From Drosophila miranda (taxonomy: Eukaryota > Arthropoda > Insecta > Diptera > Drosophilidae), in assembly GCF_003369915.1 (NCBI RefSeq), contig NC_046676.1, positions 6,014,001 through 6,078,000 of the forward strand: a stretch of DNA of 64,000 bases, in the 5' to 3' direction. This document shows positions 23,534 through 36,035 of the stretch, piece after piece (the first letter of the stretch is position 1; every line of letters begins with the position of its first letter). The translations under genes were made by a program, and so were the position numbers. A model generated the notes under the pieces. It ran no database searches, was not told the origin of the DNA, and saw only the letters and a list, made by a program, of their open reading frames with translations.

Positions 23534-24070
23534 ATGTTGAGTTTAAGTTTATTTATTTTATTAATGTTTTTATTTAAATATTTTTTATACTTTCAGATGC
23601 CTCAGGCGATATATTTTGTAAATGGTGGCCGAGGACGCAGAGCCCCCTACGCCCAAGGTGCCCGTGGACGCGGTGCCCACTACGCCCAAGGTGCCCGTGG
23701 ACGCGGTGCCCACTACGCCCAAGGTGCCCGTGAAGGTGGAGGTGCCCACGGCTACCAAGGAGGGCTAAACCGCCGTATGCGTAGGGCTATAGCCGCGATC
23801 GCCAGAAACGCGGTCCGTGCTTCCTCACCGGCCCGTGCTGCCCCACCTGCCTCACCGGTCCGTGCTGCCCCACCTGCCTCACCGGTCCGTGCTGCACCAC
23901 CGACCCGTGCTGCCCCACCTGCCCCACCGGTCCGTGCTGCCCCACCGGCCCTTGCTGCCAGACCTGCCCCACCGGGCTGTGCTGCCCCACCTTCCCCACC
24001 GGCCTGTGCTGCTCCACCGGCACAGGACGCTCAATGCTGCATTCATTGCGCATTACAAAAAAATGTATAA
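23534..24070 (+). CDS. Repetitive gene-like locus, possibly a sperm-tail (CGP-type) relative; coding frame uncertain
   Basis: Two blocks of tandem repeats lie here: three 33-base units at 23648-23749, and 27/30-base units from about 23815 to 24020. Unit lengths are multiples of three, so several frames stay open. The longest frame (23534, or ATG 23597) gives MPQAIYFVNGG, RGRGAHYAQGA repeats and RAAPPASPV repeats ending CCIHCALQKNV. A second frame with an ATG at 23621 (MVAEDAEPPTPKVPVDAVP) uses typical fly codons but stops after the first block. A third frame reads the second block as CCPTCLTGPC repeats, like Cys-Gly-Pro sperm-tail proteins. A poly(A) signal AATAAATAAA lies at 24071-24080. TTTCAG at 23591-23596 could be a splice acceptor. 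It may be a frameshifted relic of a Cys-rich testis gene or a lineage-specific gene. Confidence 0.45.
   Translation: MLSLSLFILLMFLFKYFLYFQMPQAIYFVNGGRGRRAPYAQGARGRGAHYAQGARGRGAHYAQGAREGGGAHGYQGGLNRRMRRAIAAIARNAVRASSPARAAPPASPVRAAPPASPVRAAPPTRAAPPAPPVRAAPPALAARPAPPGCAAPPSPPACAAPPAQDAQCCIHCALQKNV
23648..24020 (+). repeat. Two coding-type minisatellite blocks
   Basis: There are 33-bp units beginning TACGCCCAAGGTGCCCG (x3, the last diverged), followed after a unique spacer by 27/30-bp units based on TGCTGCCCCACCTGCC. Confidence 0.85.
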
Positions 24071-24074
24071 CAAT

Positions 24075-25230
24075 AAATAAAACGAGGGGGAACGTTGTGA
24101 GTTGCTGCGGAGACCGCAACTCTACAGTTATACCCGATACTAAGTCAGTATGGCTCTCCTCCGGCAGACGCCGCTAATATTAAAAGACACGACAAGGAGT
24201 GCGTGCGAGAGAGACAGAAAATCAGTCTGAGCGTGACGTCGGGGGCTGCGTAGCCAGTTAAATTGATTTGTTCCTTTTGGCTATAAAAATGATCTGATCT
24301 GATCCAGATTCAGCAATCTGATAGATATGGTCATTATCTATGATTCTGCGTTTTTAGTTTTCTCGAATGTGCAATATTGTGGATGCAACAGATTTTCGTC
24401 CTTTGTGGGGGCGGAAAAGGGTGGGGCGAAATTCTGAGATTTACGTTTTATAGTGAGATCTAACAGAAGTGCGGATACCAAATTTGGTTACTCTAGCCTT
24501 AATAGTCTCTGAGATTTGTGGATGCCCCAGATTTTCGTCCTTTGCGGGTCGGAAGGGGGTGTGGCGAAATTTGGACACGAAACGGTCAAGGTCCGATATC
24601 ACAGGAGTGTGGATACCAAATTTGGTTGCTCTGGCTCTTATAGGTTCTGAGATCCTTGAACTCATATTTTGCAATTGGCAAAGCCGACCATGAAACCTGT
24701 GTGTTAGAGAGACACAGAGCGAGAAAGAATGAAATTATTTTCTTGATTCTGGCTATAATAATTATACGATCTGGTTGAGATTTTACACTCTAGAACATAT
24801 AGTCATCCTCTACGATTGTGCGTTTTTGGTTTTATCGTATCTTTAAAAATGTGGATGCCACAGATTTTCGTCCTTTGTGGGGGCGGAAGTGGGCGGGGCG
24901 AAGTTTTGAAATATTTTTGTAGCAGTGACATATCACAGAAGTCTGGATCCAAAACATCGTTGCTCTAGATCTTATAGTCTTTGAGCACTAGGCGCTGAAG
25001 GGGACGGACGGACGGACGGACGGACGGACGGACGGACGGACAGACGGACAGACAGACAGGGCTCAATCGACTCGGCTATTGATGCTGATCAAGAATATAT
25101 GTACATATGTATGTATGTACATATGTATATACTTTATGGGGTCGTAGCTGATTCCTTCTGGACGTTACACACATCCACTTTTACCACAAATCTAATATAC
25201 CCCAATACTCATTGTGAGTATCGGGTATAA
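24075..25230 (-). repeat. SGM/mini-me-like dispersed element with ACGG microsatellite
   Basis: The element reads from an end with AACGTTGTGAGTTGCTGCGG through paired blocks such as TTTTCGTCCTTTG. It carries an (ACGG)n tract at 25005-25045 and ends with AGTATCGGGTATAA. Pieces of the same family recur at 29220-29475, 52120-52690 and 52765-53440 on the opposite strand. It has no coding frame. It resembles repeats abundant in the obscura group (family name inferred). The strand is arbitrary. Confidence 0.7.
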
Positions 25231-25680
25231 ATATAATGAAATAAATACATATGTACATATATGAATACAGTACTTAAATGAATTCTTATTTGGGGTGGCC
25301 TTGGGTTCTCTATGGAAATAGAACGCCAACGCCGACGCTGACCAGGCTGTACATAACGGTTAACAGCTTGATGGTCAGAGGGGAGAGAGGTTTCCTCGCA
25401 TCGCAACAGATTCCGTGGCTCGACTGCTTGTTGGTGAGAGGAGAGGGGGGACGCTGGTTTCGTTGTTTCGGGATCGCAGCTGCAGACTCTGTGGCTCGAC
25501 TTTTACTGTAAATGCGAAGAAGGTGGAAAGCACGGAATAGCCGAGGAACAGAGGTTGTTTTTGGGAGTGCCCTCTGACATCAGGATTTACTGTTATTCGA
25601 AGCCACTGTAGGCAGACGCACAAGGCACTTTTGCTCATACAACAGTAGCAGAAACAAACGAGTATCAATTGCTCAATTCT
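25231..25680. other. Unassigned, GC-richer insert between repeats
   Basis: It contains near-duplicate phrases (TTGGTGAGAGGAGAG and TGGTCAGAGGGGAGAG, each near a CGTGGCTCGAC or equivalent), hinting at an internal tandem repeat of about 75 bp. No gene or element ends were identified. Confidence 0.35.
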
Positions 25681-26588
25681 TAATTCCGTCGAATATTACC
25701 AGCTATATAGAACATTTAGCCATGCCCACATAATTTTATCCGATTAATTTACCTATTCTCAACTTGTCTGGCTTATTTTATTCACTTGCTTTTATTGCAT
25801 TTTGCGTAAAAAGAGGTTTTAGCGATATAAGTCAAACAAAAAGCAAGTAGCGAAATAGGTCAATCAAAACAAACGAAAAGGGAAATTCGTTCATATTGCT
25901 TAATTTTGATATTCCATTGAATAATGCTGACTAATTAAATCTCTTAGCAATGCCCACATAATTTTATCCCATTGATGAATAAATTTTCTACAAGATTGGA
26001 TAGTTTTTAATCCTTGCTTTTATTGTATTTTGTCTAAAACAAGGTTTAAACGAAAAAGTCCAACAAAAAAAGAGTCACTATATTGCGTGTAGGCCTTTGT
26101 ATAGCCTATTTTGTTAATTTTCTATGAAGATTAAACGTAATTTATAAAGACCTTTTCTCAAATTGATATTCTTTAGACATATTCAAGAACATTATTGAAC
26201 ATGTATATTTATCTCGATCCTGATACCTACTGAGCCTTGGAAGACAAACGTATTCACAATTCTATAACATTCATTTCCCCCAGGGTATGTGTGCATGGAA
26301 TTAGCAACATGTTTGTGTATGGAATGGGACTCATTGTTGCTAAAGCGAACTGCGGCGAACTGCGGCGAACTGCGGCGAACTCAAATTCGATTCAAAAAAC
26401 GACCAATTCTTTGTTCCGTTGAATAATACTATCTATATGGAACATTTAGCCATGCCCACTTAATTTTATACGATTGTTGAATCAATTCTATACATGATTG
26501 GCCTATTCGAAATACTTGCTTTTGTTGGATTTCTATATAAAATTGAAAATTAAATTAATGTCAGCGATGTTTTTTGAACTAGAGTGAT
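25681..26588 (+). repeat. ISY/DINE-1-like repeats, forward
   Basis: Two or more copies of the CCGTTGAAT ... ATGCCCACATAATTTTAT ... TTGCTTTTATT block are present. A short GCGGCGAACT triplet repeat lies at 26345-26375. No coding sequence is present. Confidence 0.7.
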
Positions 26589-27702
26589 AGTGATGTAAGA
26601 ACCCATCGATGCATCGAGCATCGATGTTTTTTTGCCGATGTTTACCGATGTTTTCCGGTGTTTTTACTGGTACCGATGTTGAGCGATGCATCGATGTTTT
26701 GCAAAACATCGATCGTTTAATTTCAAATCATTGCGTATTTGTCTTCTGTAAGCAGCAACACAGCAATGTCAAATAAAGTAAACATATTTGACTTAAAATG
26801 AATCAAATTTACTATAGATGGTTTACATTTGTTTAAATATGAAACTGCGAACGCCGTTAACATCATTCGAAGGCAACCCGTTGTGTGTTTGGGAAGGTAT
26901 GAAGAGTACTGTTCAGTCACAGACATATACCTTCTTAATATTACAGAATATACAGTACAATCTCATACACAAATACTCATAAATATAATTGTCCATGTCA
27001 CTTCATGTCAATGAATATGACGACACGAAAATTACATTAGCAACTAAGAATAGACAATTGCACTTGTAAACTCGAACCCACCAAAAAGGGTGAAGCAATA
27101 AACTATTAATCTACTGCTGCCAAGTACCTAAGTAAATGCACTGAAATGTAACCCCCGCACAGAGTAAGTGCACCCTATCTAAAAATACACTCAGATGGAG
27201 CCTGTGCGTTCCTTCCCATACAATAAGAGTACCACTGCTAGCTACATACAGTGTCAAAAATTAGTAATCATTGTTTTTGTTGTTTTTTAATTTACTTATT
27301 TATAGTTTTGTTATTTTTTTTTCACTAACTACTTTATAATTAATCCCTGAATGGTTATGAATTAAAAAATTTGATAAATTTGAACCAAAGGCCATTATTT
27401 TCTTATCCAAAGTCAAAAAATTTAATTTATTTTCAGTGTGTAAAGAGTTTCTTGACATACTGTATATAAGGAGATCCATTTGTTCAATAAAACTCAGTAT
27501 CAGAAACAGTACCACAACTGCCTGTCACTAATTTTCCCATCGCAATCATCAGAGGCTGTCGCCGTGTCTTCAGATCCTGATTTCGCGGTCATACATCGAT
27601 GCATCGAAGAATAAATCCGATGTATCAATCCAACATCGATGTTTGATTTTGACAACATCGATGGACATCGACATCGATGTTTTCATTCAAATTTACATCA
27701 CT
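26589..27702. mobile_element. 1.1-kb terminal-inverted-repeat element with CATCGATG clusters
   Basis: AGTGATGTAA at 26589-26598 is mirrored by TTACATCACT at 27693-27702. Inside each end lies a cluster of CATCGATG palindromes and related CCGATGTTT words (26605-26715 and 27590-27685). The interior has no transposase and only short random frames, so this would be a non-autonomous DNA transposon. No clean target duplication was found. It sits within ISY-like sequence. Confidence 0.6.
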
Positions 27703-27712
27703 TGTCCAGTGT

Positions 27713-28964
27713 GACAGCGGATTTATCGTTAAAACATACCGTCCGACCCTCAGAAATACACCAATATATACCGTCTGATTTTTAAAATATACCGTCTGAT
27801 TTTTAAAATATAGCGTAAATATACTGAAGAATTCAAGATCTATTACATATATTCCTCGTTTTTGATATTCCGTGGAATATTACTAGCTAAATAAAAACCT
27901 GAGCCCTGCCCACCTAGTTTCATACGATTGATGAATCAAATTTCTACTTAACTGGTTTATTCTTAGTACTTGCTTTTATTGGATTTTGCGTGAAAAAGGT
28001 TTTAACGAAATAGGCCAAACAAAAACAACGAAAAAGAATAGTCGTTCATATTGCTCAATTTTTATATTCCGGTAAATAATTCTGGCCAACTAAAGCCCTT
28101 AGTTCTTAGCCCACGTAATTTTATGCCATTGATGAATAAATTTTCAACAAGATTGGACAGTTTTTAGTCCTTGCTTTTATTGTATTTTGACTAAGCAAGG
28201 TTTAAACAAAAGAGTTAAAAAACAAAATATATGCCTTTGTATACCCTATTCGTTAATTTAATATGAAGATATGAAGTTAAGACGTAATTAATAAAGATCT
28301 TTTTTCAAATTGATAGGTTTTAGACGAATTGATGCGTTTCTTGTATGTACATACACATACATATGTATATACATCTCTCGATCCTGATACCCGTTCTTGG
28401 TCTCTGTAAGAAGACAATAAACTGTAAAATATCGTTGTAATAGCTTTAAAACAGAGACTAAATTGTTTTTGCTTTCTTTGGAGTCTGGGATTAATTCTAT
28501 AATACATATCTATTTGCATTTCATTTTTGACGATTTTTATTGGTCAAAAGCAAAAATCGCGTCGTTCCGTTTTAACCGGTTCGTAGTTTGGCGGTATATT
28601 TAAAAAAACTAAGTTTATATGGATATATATTATATGTGGTGGAATATGGAATGGGACTCATGCTGCCTACCGGTTATTACCGATTCAATACCCGATTATA
28701 TATATACCTCGATTTTGATATTTCGACGAAAATTACTAGCTAAATAGAACCCTCAGCCCTGCCCACATAGTTTTATCCAATTAATGAATCTATTTTCTAC
28801 TTGATTGGCTTATTTAAAATACTTGACTTTGATTTTTTTTGTCTCAATTTTGGTTCCTCAACAACAATATAGCGTCTCGTATGATTAAAAACCGAACTTA
28901 GCACACCTAAGCCCCCTCGATTTAAATAGTTCAACTGCTTGAGGCAAATGGCGGAAAATATTAC
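27713..28964 (+). repeat. ISY/DINE-1-like repeats, forward
   Basis: This is a string of forward blocks. It includes a head with ATATACCGTCTGATTTTTAA repeated twice (27765-27810) and further partial copies to 28830. The last 130 bases before the tandem duplication are not assigned. No gene is present. Confidence 0.65.
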
Positions 28965-31775
28965 TTATTTCTGAACTTAAAAACACCACGATAGCTTTCA
29001 TCTGAACTCAGCTAAAATTCTTAAAGTTTTATCATATTCTCTGTCATATTCCCCAGTCATTCAACACCATTCCATAATTCAGCTGCATAGTAACTTATCC
29101 TTAAAAAAATAGCAAAATAGAGAACAAAATTTAACCGCAATCGTCGTCCCACGAAATTTAACTGTTGTTCTCAAACAACTATACTCAAGCGTACTCAGGA
29201 TTTCTCAAACGTCCGCATTTTTATACCAGATACTCAAAGAGAGAATATAGAGGTATATTAGATTTGTGGTGAAAATGGATGTGTAACGCTCAGAAGGAAG
29301 AGTTTCCGACCCCATAAAGTATATATATTCTTGAGCCGCATCAAAAGTCTGTCCCGATGAGCGCCTAGATGTCAGAGACTAAAAGAGCTATAGCAACCCA
29401 ATTTTGTATCACGACTCCTGTTAGTTCTCACTGTGACAAATTTATTTCAAAACTTAAATGATATATATATATTAATATATCCCGATCCCGAAACCTATTC
29501 TTGGTCCCCAAAAGAAAACCAAAAACTGAAAACAGCGACTGACTAGTTTCCTCAATTATATACATAGTATCCTTTTTACTAGAGAATGATGCTGTATAGT
29601 AGAGCTGCGCGCCTAAGTTTGAAAGATAATGAGTGACATGGATTTATAGTATTATATTTAAGCATTTTAAAGATCGAATATGTTAATTCAAATGATGTTT
29701 TTGAATACGCTTATATTTTTTATCGAACTTGAGGAATTCAATACTAGGAATGTATATAACTACACATTTTGTATATACTTATGTACATACATATACATAC
29801 AACCATAACATGCAAATTTTCCTTAATTATATACAAAAGAAAGGTATCAAGGAGAATCAATTACGAGATAGATTTCTTCAAAGACCTTGACCCTCGCTGC
29901 AGCTCGATTATCCTATTAAATGTGTTGTTTATGATCCTCAAATGTCCGATGCAAACGCACGCCACCTACGTACGAGTTCACATCTACTCTCTCTACCCTT
30001 TCCCATTAAGGAGAACAATTGCAAGTGTCCTTGAAACTTAAGGGTAAAGAATTGATTTCAATGGATGCGACTGTTCTGTCTATGTAAATGAACGTGCCTT
30101 GGAGGTAGAATAGGAGGACAGCTGTATGTAAATTAGTTTCGGGACCTAAAGCTAAAGCCATCCACCCTAGTAGGTCAATCATTCTAAAAACAACCATTAC
30201 AACCATTCGATCTTGATCTTAATGGTAGTTTTTAGTACAAATTTTCTATTGGAAATTTACTTATTTACTTATTTAGTAGTCTGCATCCTTTATTGAATTA
30301 TATTATGTACCTACCTGCATACACTTTCATGAATTCCTGAATGTGTGTAGATGTATTCATAGTCAACTGAAAAAATTGGTCCAAGGACATGTCTAATTGT
30401 TCCCTAAAATGTGAAAGGGTAGAAGATGCAAATGTGGGCGTTCTGTTTTCACAATGAAAACAAATAGGGAAATTAGCGTTACTTATTGGTGATCAAGGTC
30501 ATTAAGAAACCTTCACAATCTCAAAGGCATTTGTTTCTTCCGAATAAACTACAATTTTTTAAAATCATTTTTATGGACATTTTGATCTAACATGCGACCA
30601 GAAACTGGAGAAGCTATAGATGTAAAGGATGGCAGTTGCTAAAACACCTTGGTAGGAAAATAAATGGGTAGGTGGAGATCATAATGTACCATATTTTGCA
30701 TGTGTATAAATAAATATTAATAAACAAAACAATAATATAAACCCATTTCCATATACCTTTTCTAAATTGAATGAAACTTAACTAATTTAACCAATTGGCA
30801 TATAATTTCATTACTTTGATCTGAAAACCTACTAAAATAAAATAGTCATGTTTTCCTGTACTGCTTTCTCCTTTAAGAAAGATGATTATTGATAAAAGTT
30901 GTTCCTCAAAACGAAATAAGTTGTTTGTTGAGAAAATGTGAATTGATTTATGAGAGAATGTGAAGTGATAAAGTAAAAAATAACAATGAAAAATCGTAAG
31001 CTCGTTACACTCTTTTAAAGTAAATTAACTGCCTTAGAATATTCTGTTCCGTGTCGCAGATTTTTCTACTTGACTATTTTTAGCCAAAGTCGAATTCTAT
31101 TTCGCGTACGTTCGCGACCACATGTTTATTGCTATCATTATGAAAACTTAAAATTGGATGAGCCCCATCTTTTGTACTAAACATAGTCCTTACAAAGTTA
31201 TATCGAATCGACTAAAAAAAACCTGGGGAAAATTGCTACGCATTTTGAAAGTGCCAGGAATTAACGGGCAAACAAGCAACTTAACAGCACACGTTACAGA
31301 ATGTTAATCAGACGTTGTGGCAACATTAATTTGTAGCAACACATTCCGAATACTCTGGATATTATAGAATTGCGGAAATGTTTGTCATCTAATGCACCAA
31401 TAAATGCAAAAACTAGTCAGTCTCTGTTCTAAAGCTATCATAACGATATTTTACAGTTTATTGTCTTCTTACAGAGACCAAGAATGAGTATTGGGATAAG
31501 GATATACAAGAAACTAATCAAATGCATGAATACGTCAAAAACATATCAATTTTATTTATTAATAATAAATAATAAATAATTAATAATAATAATATATAAA
31601 ATTACAGAAATAGGGTATATAAAGTATTGGGTATAGTCCGGCTTACAGGCAAAAAGTCTTCAAATACCAGCAACATTGCGACTGTTTTTTGTTAAACTAT
31701 TTTGTTTAAACCTTGTTTTACCCAAAATACAATAAAAGCAAGGACTAAAAACTAGCCAATCTTGTAGAACATTTA
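28965..31775 (+). repeat. Tandem duplication, first copy (2811 bp)
   Basis: It is nearly identical to 31776-34585 at an offset of 2811. I see four substitutions and a one-base A-run difference. Contents are a piece of SGM-like repeat (29220-29475), about 1.9 kb of unclassified non-coding AT-rich sequence, and reversed ISY-like sequence (31430-31775). Only short chance frames occur, so no gene is called. Confidence 0.95.
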
Positions 31776-34585
31776 CTTATTCTGAACTTAAAAACACCAC
31801 GATAGCTTTCATCTGAACTCAGCTAAAATTCTTAAAGTTTTATCATATTCTCTGTCATATTCCCCAGTCATTCAACACCATTCCATAATTCAGCTGCATA
31901 GTAACTTATCCTTAAAAAAATAGCAAAATAGAGAACAAAATTTAACCGCAATCGTCGTCCCACGAAATTTAACTGTTGTTTTCAAACAACTATACTCAAG
32001 CGTACTCAGGATTTCTCAAACGTCCGCATTTTTATACCAGATACTCAAAGAGAGAATATAGAGGTATATTAGATTTGTGGTGAAAATGGATGTGTAACGC
32101 TCAGAAGGAAGAGTTTCCGACCCCATAAAGTATATATATTCTTGAGCCGCATCAAAAGTCTGTCCCGATGAGCGCCTAGATGTCAGAGACTAAAAGAGCT
32201 ATAGCAACCCAATTTTGTATCACGACTCCTGTTAGTTCTCACTGTGACAAATTTATTTCAAAACTTAAATGATATATATATATTAATATATCCCGATCCC
32301 GAAACCTATTCTTGGTCCCCAAAAGAAAACCAAAAACTGAAAACAGCGACTGACTAGTTTCCTCAATTATATACATAGTATCCTTTTTACTAGAGAATGA
32401 TGCTGTATAGTAGAGCTGCGCGCCTAAGTTTGAAAGATAATGAGTGACATGGATTTATAGTATTATATTTAAGCATTTTAAAGATCGAATATGTTAATTC
32501 AAATGATGTTTTTGAACACGCTTATATTTTTTATCGAACTTGAGGAATTCAATACTAGGAATGTATATAACTACACATTTTGTATATACTTATGTACATA
32601 CATATACATACAACCATAACATGCAAATTTTCCTTAATTATATACAAAAGAAAGGTATCAAGGAGAATCCATTACGAGATAGATTTCTTCAAAGACCTTG
32701 ACCCTCGCTGCAGCTCGATTATCCTATTAAATGTGTTGTTTATGATCCTCAAATGTCCGATGCAAACGCACGCCACCTACGTACGAGTTCACATCTACTC
32801 TCTCTACCCTTTCCCATTAAGGAGAACAATTGCAAGTGTCCTTGAAACTTAAGGGTAAAGAATTGATTTCAATGGATGCGACTGTTCTGTCTATGTAAAT
32901 GAACGTGCCTTGGAGGTAGAATAGGAGGACAGCTGTATGTAAATTAGTTTCGGGACCTAAAGCTAAAGCCATCCACCCTAGTAGGTCAATCATTCTAAAA
33001 ACAACCATTACAACCATTCGATCTTGATCTTAATGGTAGTTTTTAGTACAAATTTTCTATTGGAAATTTACTTATTTACTTATTTAGTAGTCTGCATCCT
33101 TTATTGAATTATATTATGTACCTACCTGCATACACTTTCATGAATTCCTGAATGTGTGTAGATGTATTCATAGTCAACTGAAAAAATTGGTCCAAGGACA
33201 TGTCTAATTGTTCCCTAAAATGTGAAAGGGTAGAAGATGCAAATGTGGGCGTTCTGTTTTCACAATGAAAACAAATAGGGAAATTAGCGTTACTTATTGG
33301 TGATCAAGGTCATTAAGAAACCTTCACAATCTCAAAGGCATTTGTTTCTTCCGAATAAACTACAATTTTTTAAAATCATTTTTATGGACATTTTGATCTA
33401 ACATGCGACCAGAAACTGGAGAAGCTATAGATGTAAAGGATGGCAGTTGCTAAAACACCTTGGTAGGAAAATAAATGGGTAGGTGGAGATCATAATGTAC
33501 CATATTTTGCATGTGTATAAATAAATATTAATAAACAAAACAATAATATAAACCCATTTCCATATACCTTTTCTAAATTGAATGAAACTTAACTAATTTA
33601 ACCAATTGGCATATAATTTCATTACTTTGATCTGAAAACCTACTAAAATAAAATAGTCATGTTTTCCTGTACTGATTTCTCCTTTAAGAAAGATGATTAT
33701 TGATAAAAGTTGTTCCTCAAAACGAAATAAGTTGTTTGTTGAGAAAATGTGAATTGATTTATGAGAGAATGTGAAGTGATAAAGTAAAAAATAACAATGA
33801 AAAATCGTAAGCTCGTTACACTCTTTTAAAGTAAATTAACTGCCTTAGAATATTCTGTTCCGTGTCGCAGATTTTTCTACTTGACTATTTTTAGCCAAAG
33901 TCGAATTCTATTTCGCGTACGTTCGCGACCACATGTTTATTGCTATCATTATGAAAACTTAAAATTGGATGAGCCCCATCTTTTGTACTAAACATAGTCC
34001 TTACAAAGTTATATCGAATCGACTAAAAAAACCTGGGGAAAATTGCTACGCATTTTGAAAGTGCCAGGAATTAACGGGCAAACAAGCAACTTAACAGCAC
34101 ACGTTACAGAATGTTAATCAGACGTTGTGGCAACATTAATTTGTAGCAACACATTCCGAATACTCTGGATATTATAGAATTGCGGAAATGTTTGTCATCT
34201 AATGCACCAATAAATGCAAAAACTAGTCAGTCTCTGTTCTAAAGCTATCATAACGATATTTTACAGTTTATTGTCTTCTTACAGAGACCAAGAATGAGTA
34301 TTGGGATAAGGATATACAAGAAACTAATCAAATGCATGAATACGTCAAAAACATATCAATTTTATTTATTAATAATAAATAATAAATAATTAATAATAAT
34401 AATATATAAAATTACAGAAATAGGGTATATAAAGTATTGGGTATAGTCCGGCTTACAGGCAAAAAGTCTTCAAATACCAGCAACATTGCGACTGTTTTTT
34501 GTTAAACTATTTTGTTTAAACCTTGTTTTACCCAAAATACAATAAAAGCAAGGACTAAAAACTAGCCAATCTTGTAGAACATTTA
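31776..34585 (+). repeat. Tandem duplication, second copy (2810 bp)
   Basis: This is the direct repeat of the preceding unit. The join at 31771-31780 shows ATTTACTTAT, where the unit end (GAACATTTA) meets its beginning (TTACTTATTTCTGAAC) through a 3-4 base overlap. No gene is present. Confidence 0.95.
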
Positions 34586-36021
34586 TTCATGAATGAAATA
34601 AAACTATGTAGGCATGGCTGAGGGTTTTAGTTAGCCAGAATTATCTTTGGATGTTGATCTTTGGACGTTGACATGCAATGACTGCATCTTTCAAGAGGCG
34701 ATGCAGTTACTGCACCGTCAAGTGGCCCGTGTGACACCATCAGAAGGCTGTTACGCGCGGATCCCAGGCAAAACGCAGCCCTCCTCCCGCCCAACCGACC
34801 GAGGGGCGCTGCCGCATGACGCGCGGTGCGCAGCCGAACCAAACGCGAACATGCAAGAAAGATAGCTATTAGACTAACATTCGAGGAAAATTAGCACTAA
34901 ACTTACTAAGAAACTAAGCATGCAATCAAAATACAAATACCACTACAGTTACTAATTAATAGAAAGGTGTGTAAGGATTAATAATTTAATAAGAGGAAGA
35001 GAATTAGTGTTGGATATAATATGGTAGAGGGAATTGTAATCCGAGCATAAGACCCTAAACGGTTCATGCAAGGAATAATTCGATCTACAAAGTGGAAGGA
35101 ACAACGGTATAAAATTTCTAGTCAGTCTAATAGGAATCGTGAAGTTCATGCGGCTTAACAGATCAGGGCTGTCTATGTCACCCCTGATCAAGTTTTGCAT
35201 AAAAATCACACCAAGCATTTTTCTACGGTTAACTAAGGTTGGGAGGTTTACTAATAGCAGTCTACTAGAGTAAGATGGGAGTCTCACACCCGCCTCCCAG
35301 TTTGGGCCCCGCACAGCAAAGAGAAAAAGTTTTCCTGTACTGATTCTATACGGTCCTGGTGTACTTTGTACTGAGGGCACCACACACAGGAGCCGTATTC
35401 TAAGATCGGACGAACAAGCGAGGTATAGAGAGTTTTTGTTATATAGGGGTCGTAGAATTCCCTTGACCACCTCATTATAAACCCAAGCAGGCCCATGCCC
35501 TTATTTACCATGGTAGAAATATGTTCAGAAAACTTTAACTTGGCGTCTAACATAACACCAAGATCATCCACCAGGGTAATTCTCTCAAGAGAACCATCAA
35601 ATAGGGTATAGGGAGCCAACAAGGGGCTAGAACGGTGAAATGTCATAACTTTGCATTTCGAGGCATTAAGATGTAACAAGTTTGCACAACACCACGACTG
35701 AAAGTTATTGAGATCGGATCGCAAGCGAGAATGAAATGAAATGTCCTTGTACTGGACACAGAGTCTAACATCATCCGCATACATAAGTACTTGAGAGTGT
35801 GTTAATACCGAAGGCAGGTCATTAATAAAGAGTGTGAAGAGTAAGGGGCCTAGATGGCTGCCTTGTGGTACTCCCGAAGAAACCTTTACTGGTGAAGAGA
35901 GGGAGCTTTTGAAGAGGACTCTTTGAGACCTAGAACAAAGATAGCTAGAAATCCATCTCAGGAGGTTGGGCGGAAACCCTAAAAGGTCTAGTTTATGTGC
36001 TAAAAGGGACATATATTCCAC
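34586..36021 (-). mobile_element. 5'-truncated non-LTR retrotransposon (Jockey/CR1-type)
   Basis: On the minus strand it begins inside the reverse transcriptase at 36021. The protein ends at about 34952, followed by a 3' UTR to roughly 34630. The same 3' UTR recurs at 52816-53195, which confirms a repeat family. The 5' edge meets ISY-like sequence near 36030. Confidence 0.8.
34952..36021 (-). pseudogene. LINE reverse transcriptase, truncated and frameshifted
   Basis: The frame 36021-35284 carries GVPQGSHLGPLLFTLFINDL and the catalytic MYADDVRL, then the thumb region with NASKCKVMTFHRSS and the LYTSLVRPILEYGSCVWCPQ block typical of LINE polymerases. Near 35300 it ends in GRRV. The C-terminal sequence continues in another frame (GVRLPSYSSRLLLVNLPTLV to LSIN, stop at 34952). 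The endonuclease and the first reverse transcriptase motifs are absent. Confidence 0.85.
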
Positions 36022-36035
36022 GCAATATAAAAATT

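Noticed and set aside
23787-24119. Minus-strand frame with QHGPVRQVG repeats
   Set aside because: It is a by-product of the minisatellite, with no start context or poly(A) signal on that strand.
25005-25060. ACGG/ACAG tract considered as a CRISPR-like or regulatory array
   Set aside because: It is a simple microsatellite inside a dispersed repeat, with no spacers of constant length.
29769-30041. 90-codon frame, repeated at 32580-32852
   Set aside because: Its presence in both places only reflects the tandem duplication. The translation is tandem-repeat-like at the start, has no domain, and there is no promoter or splice evidence.
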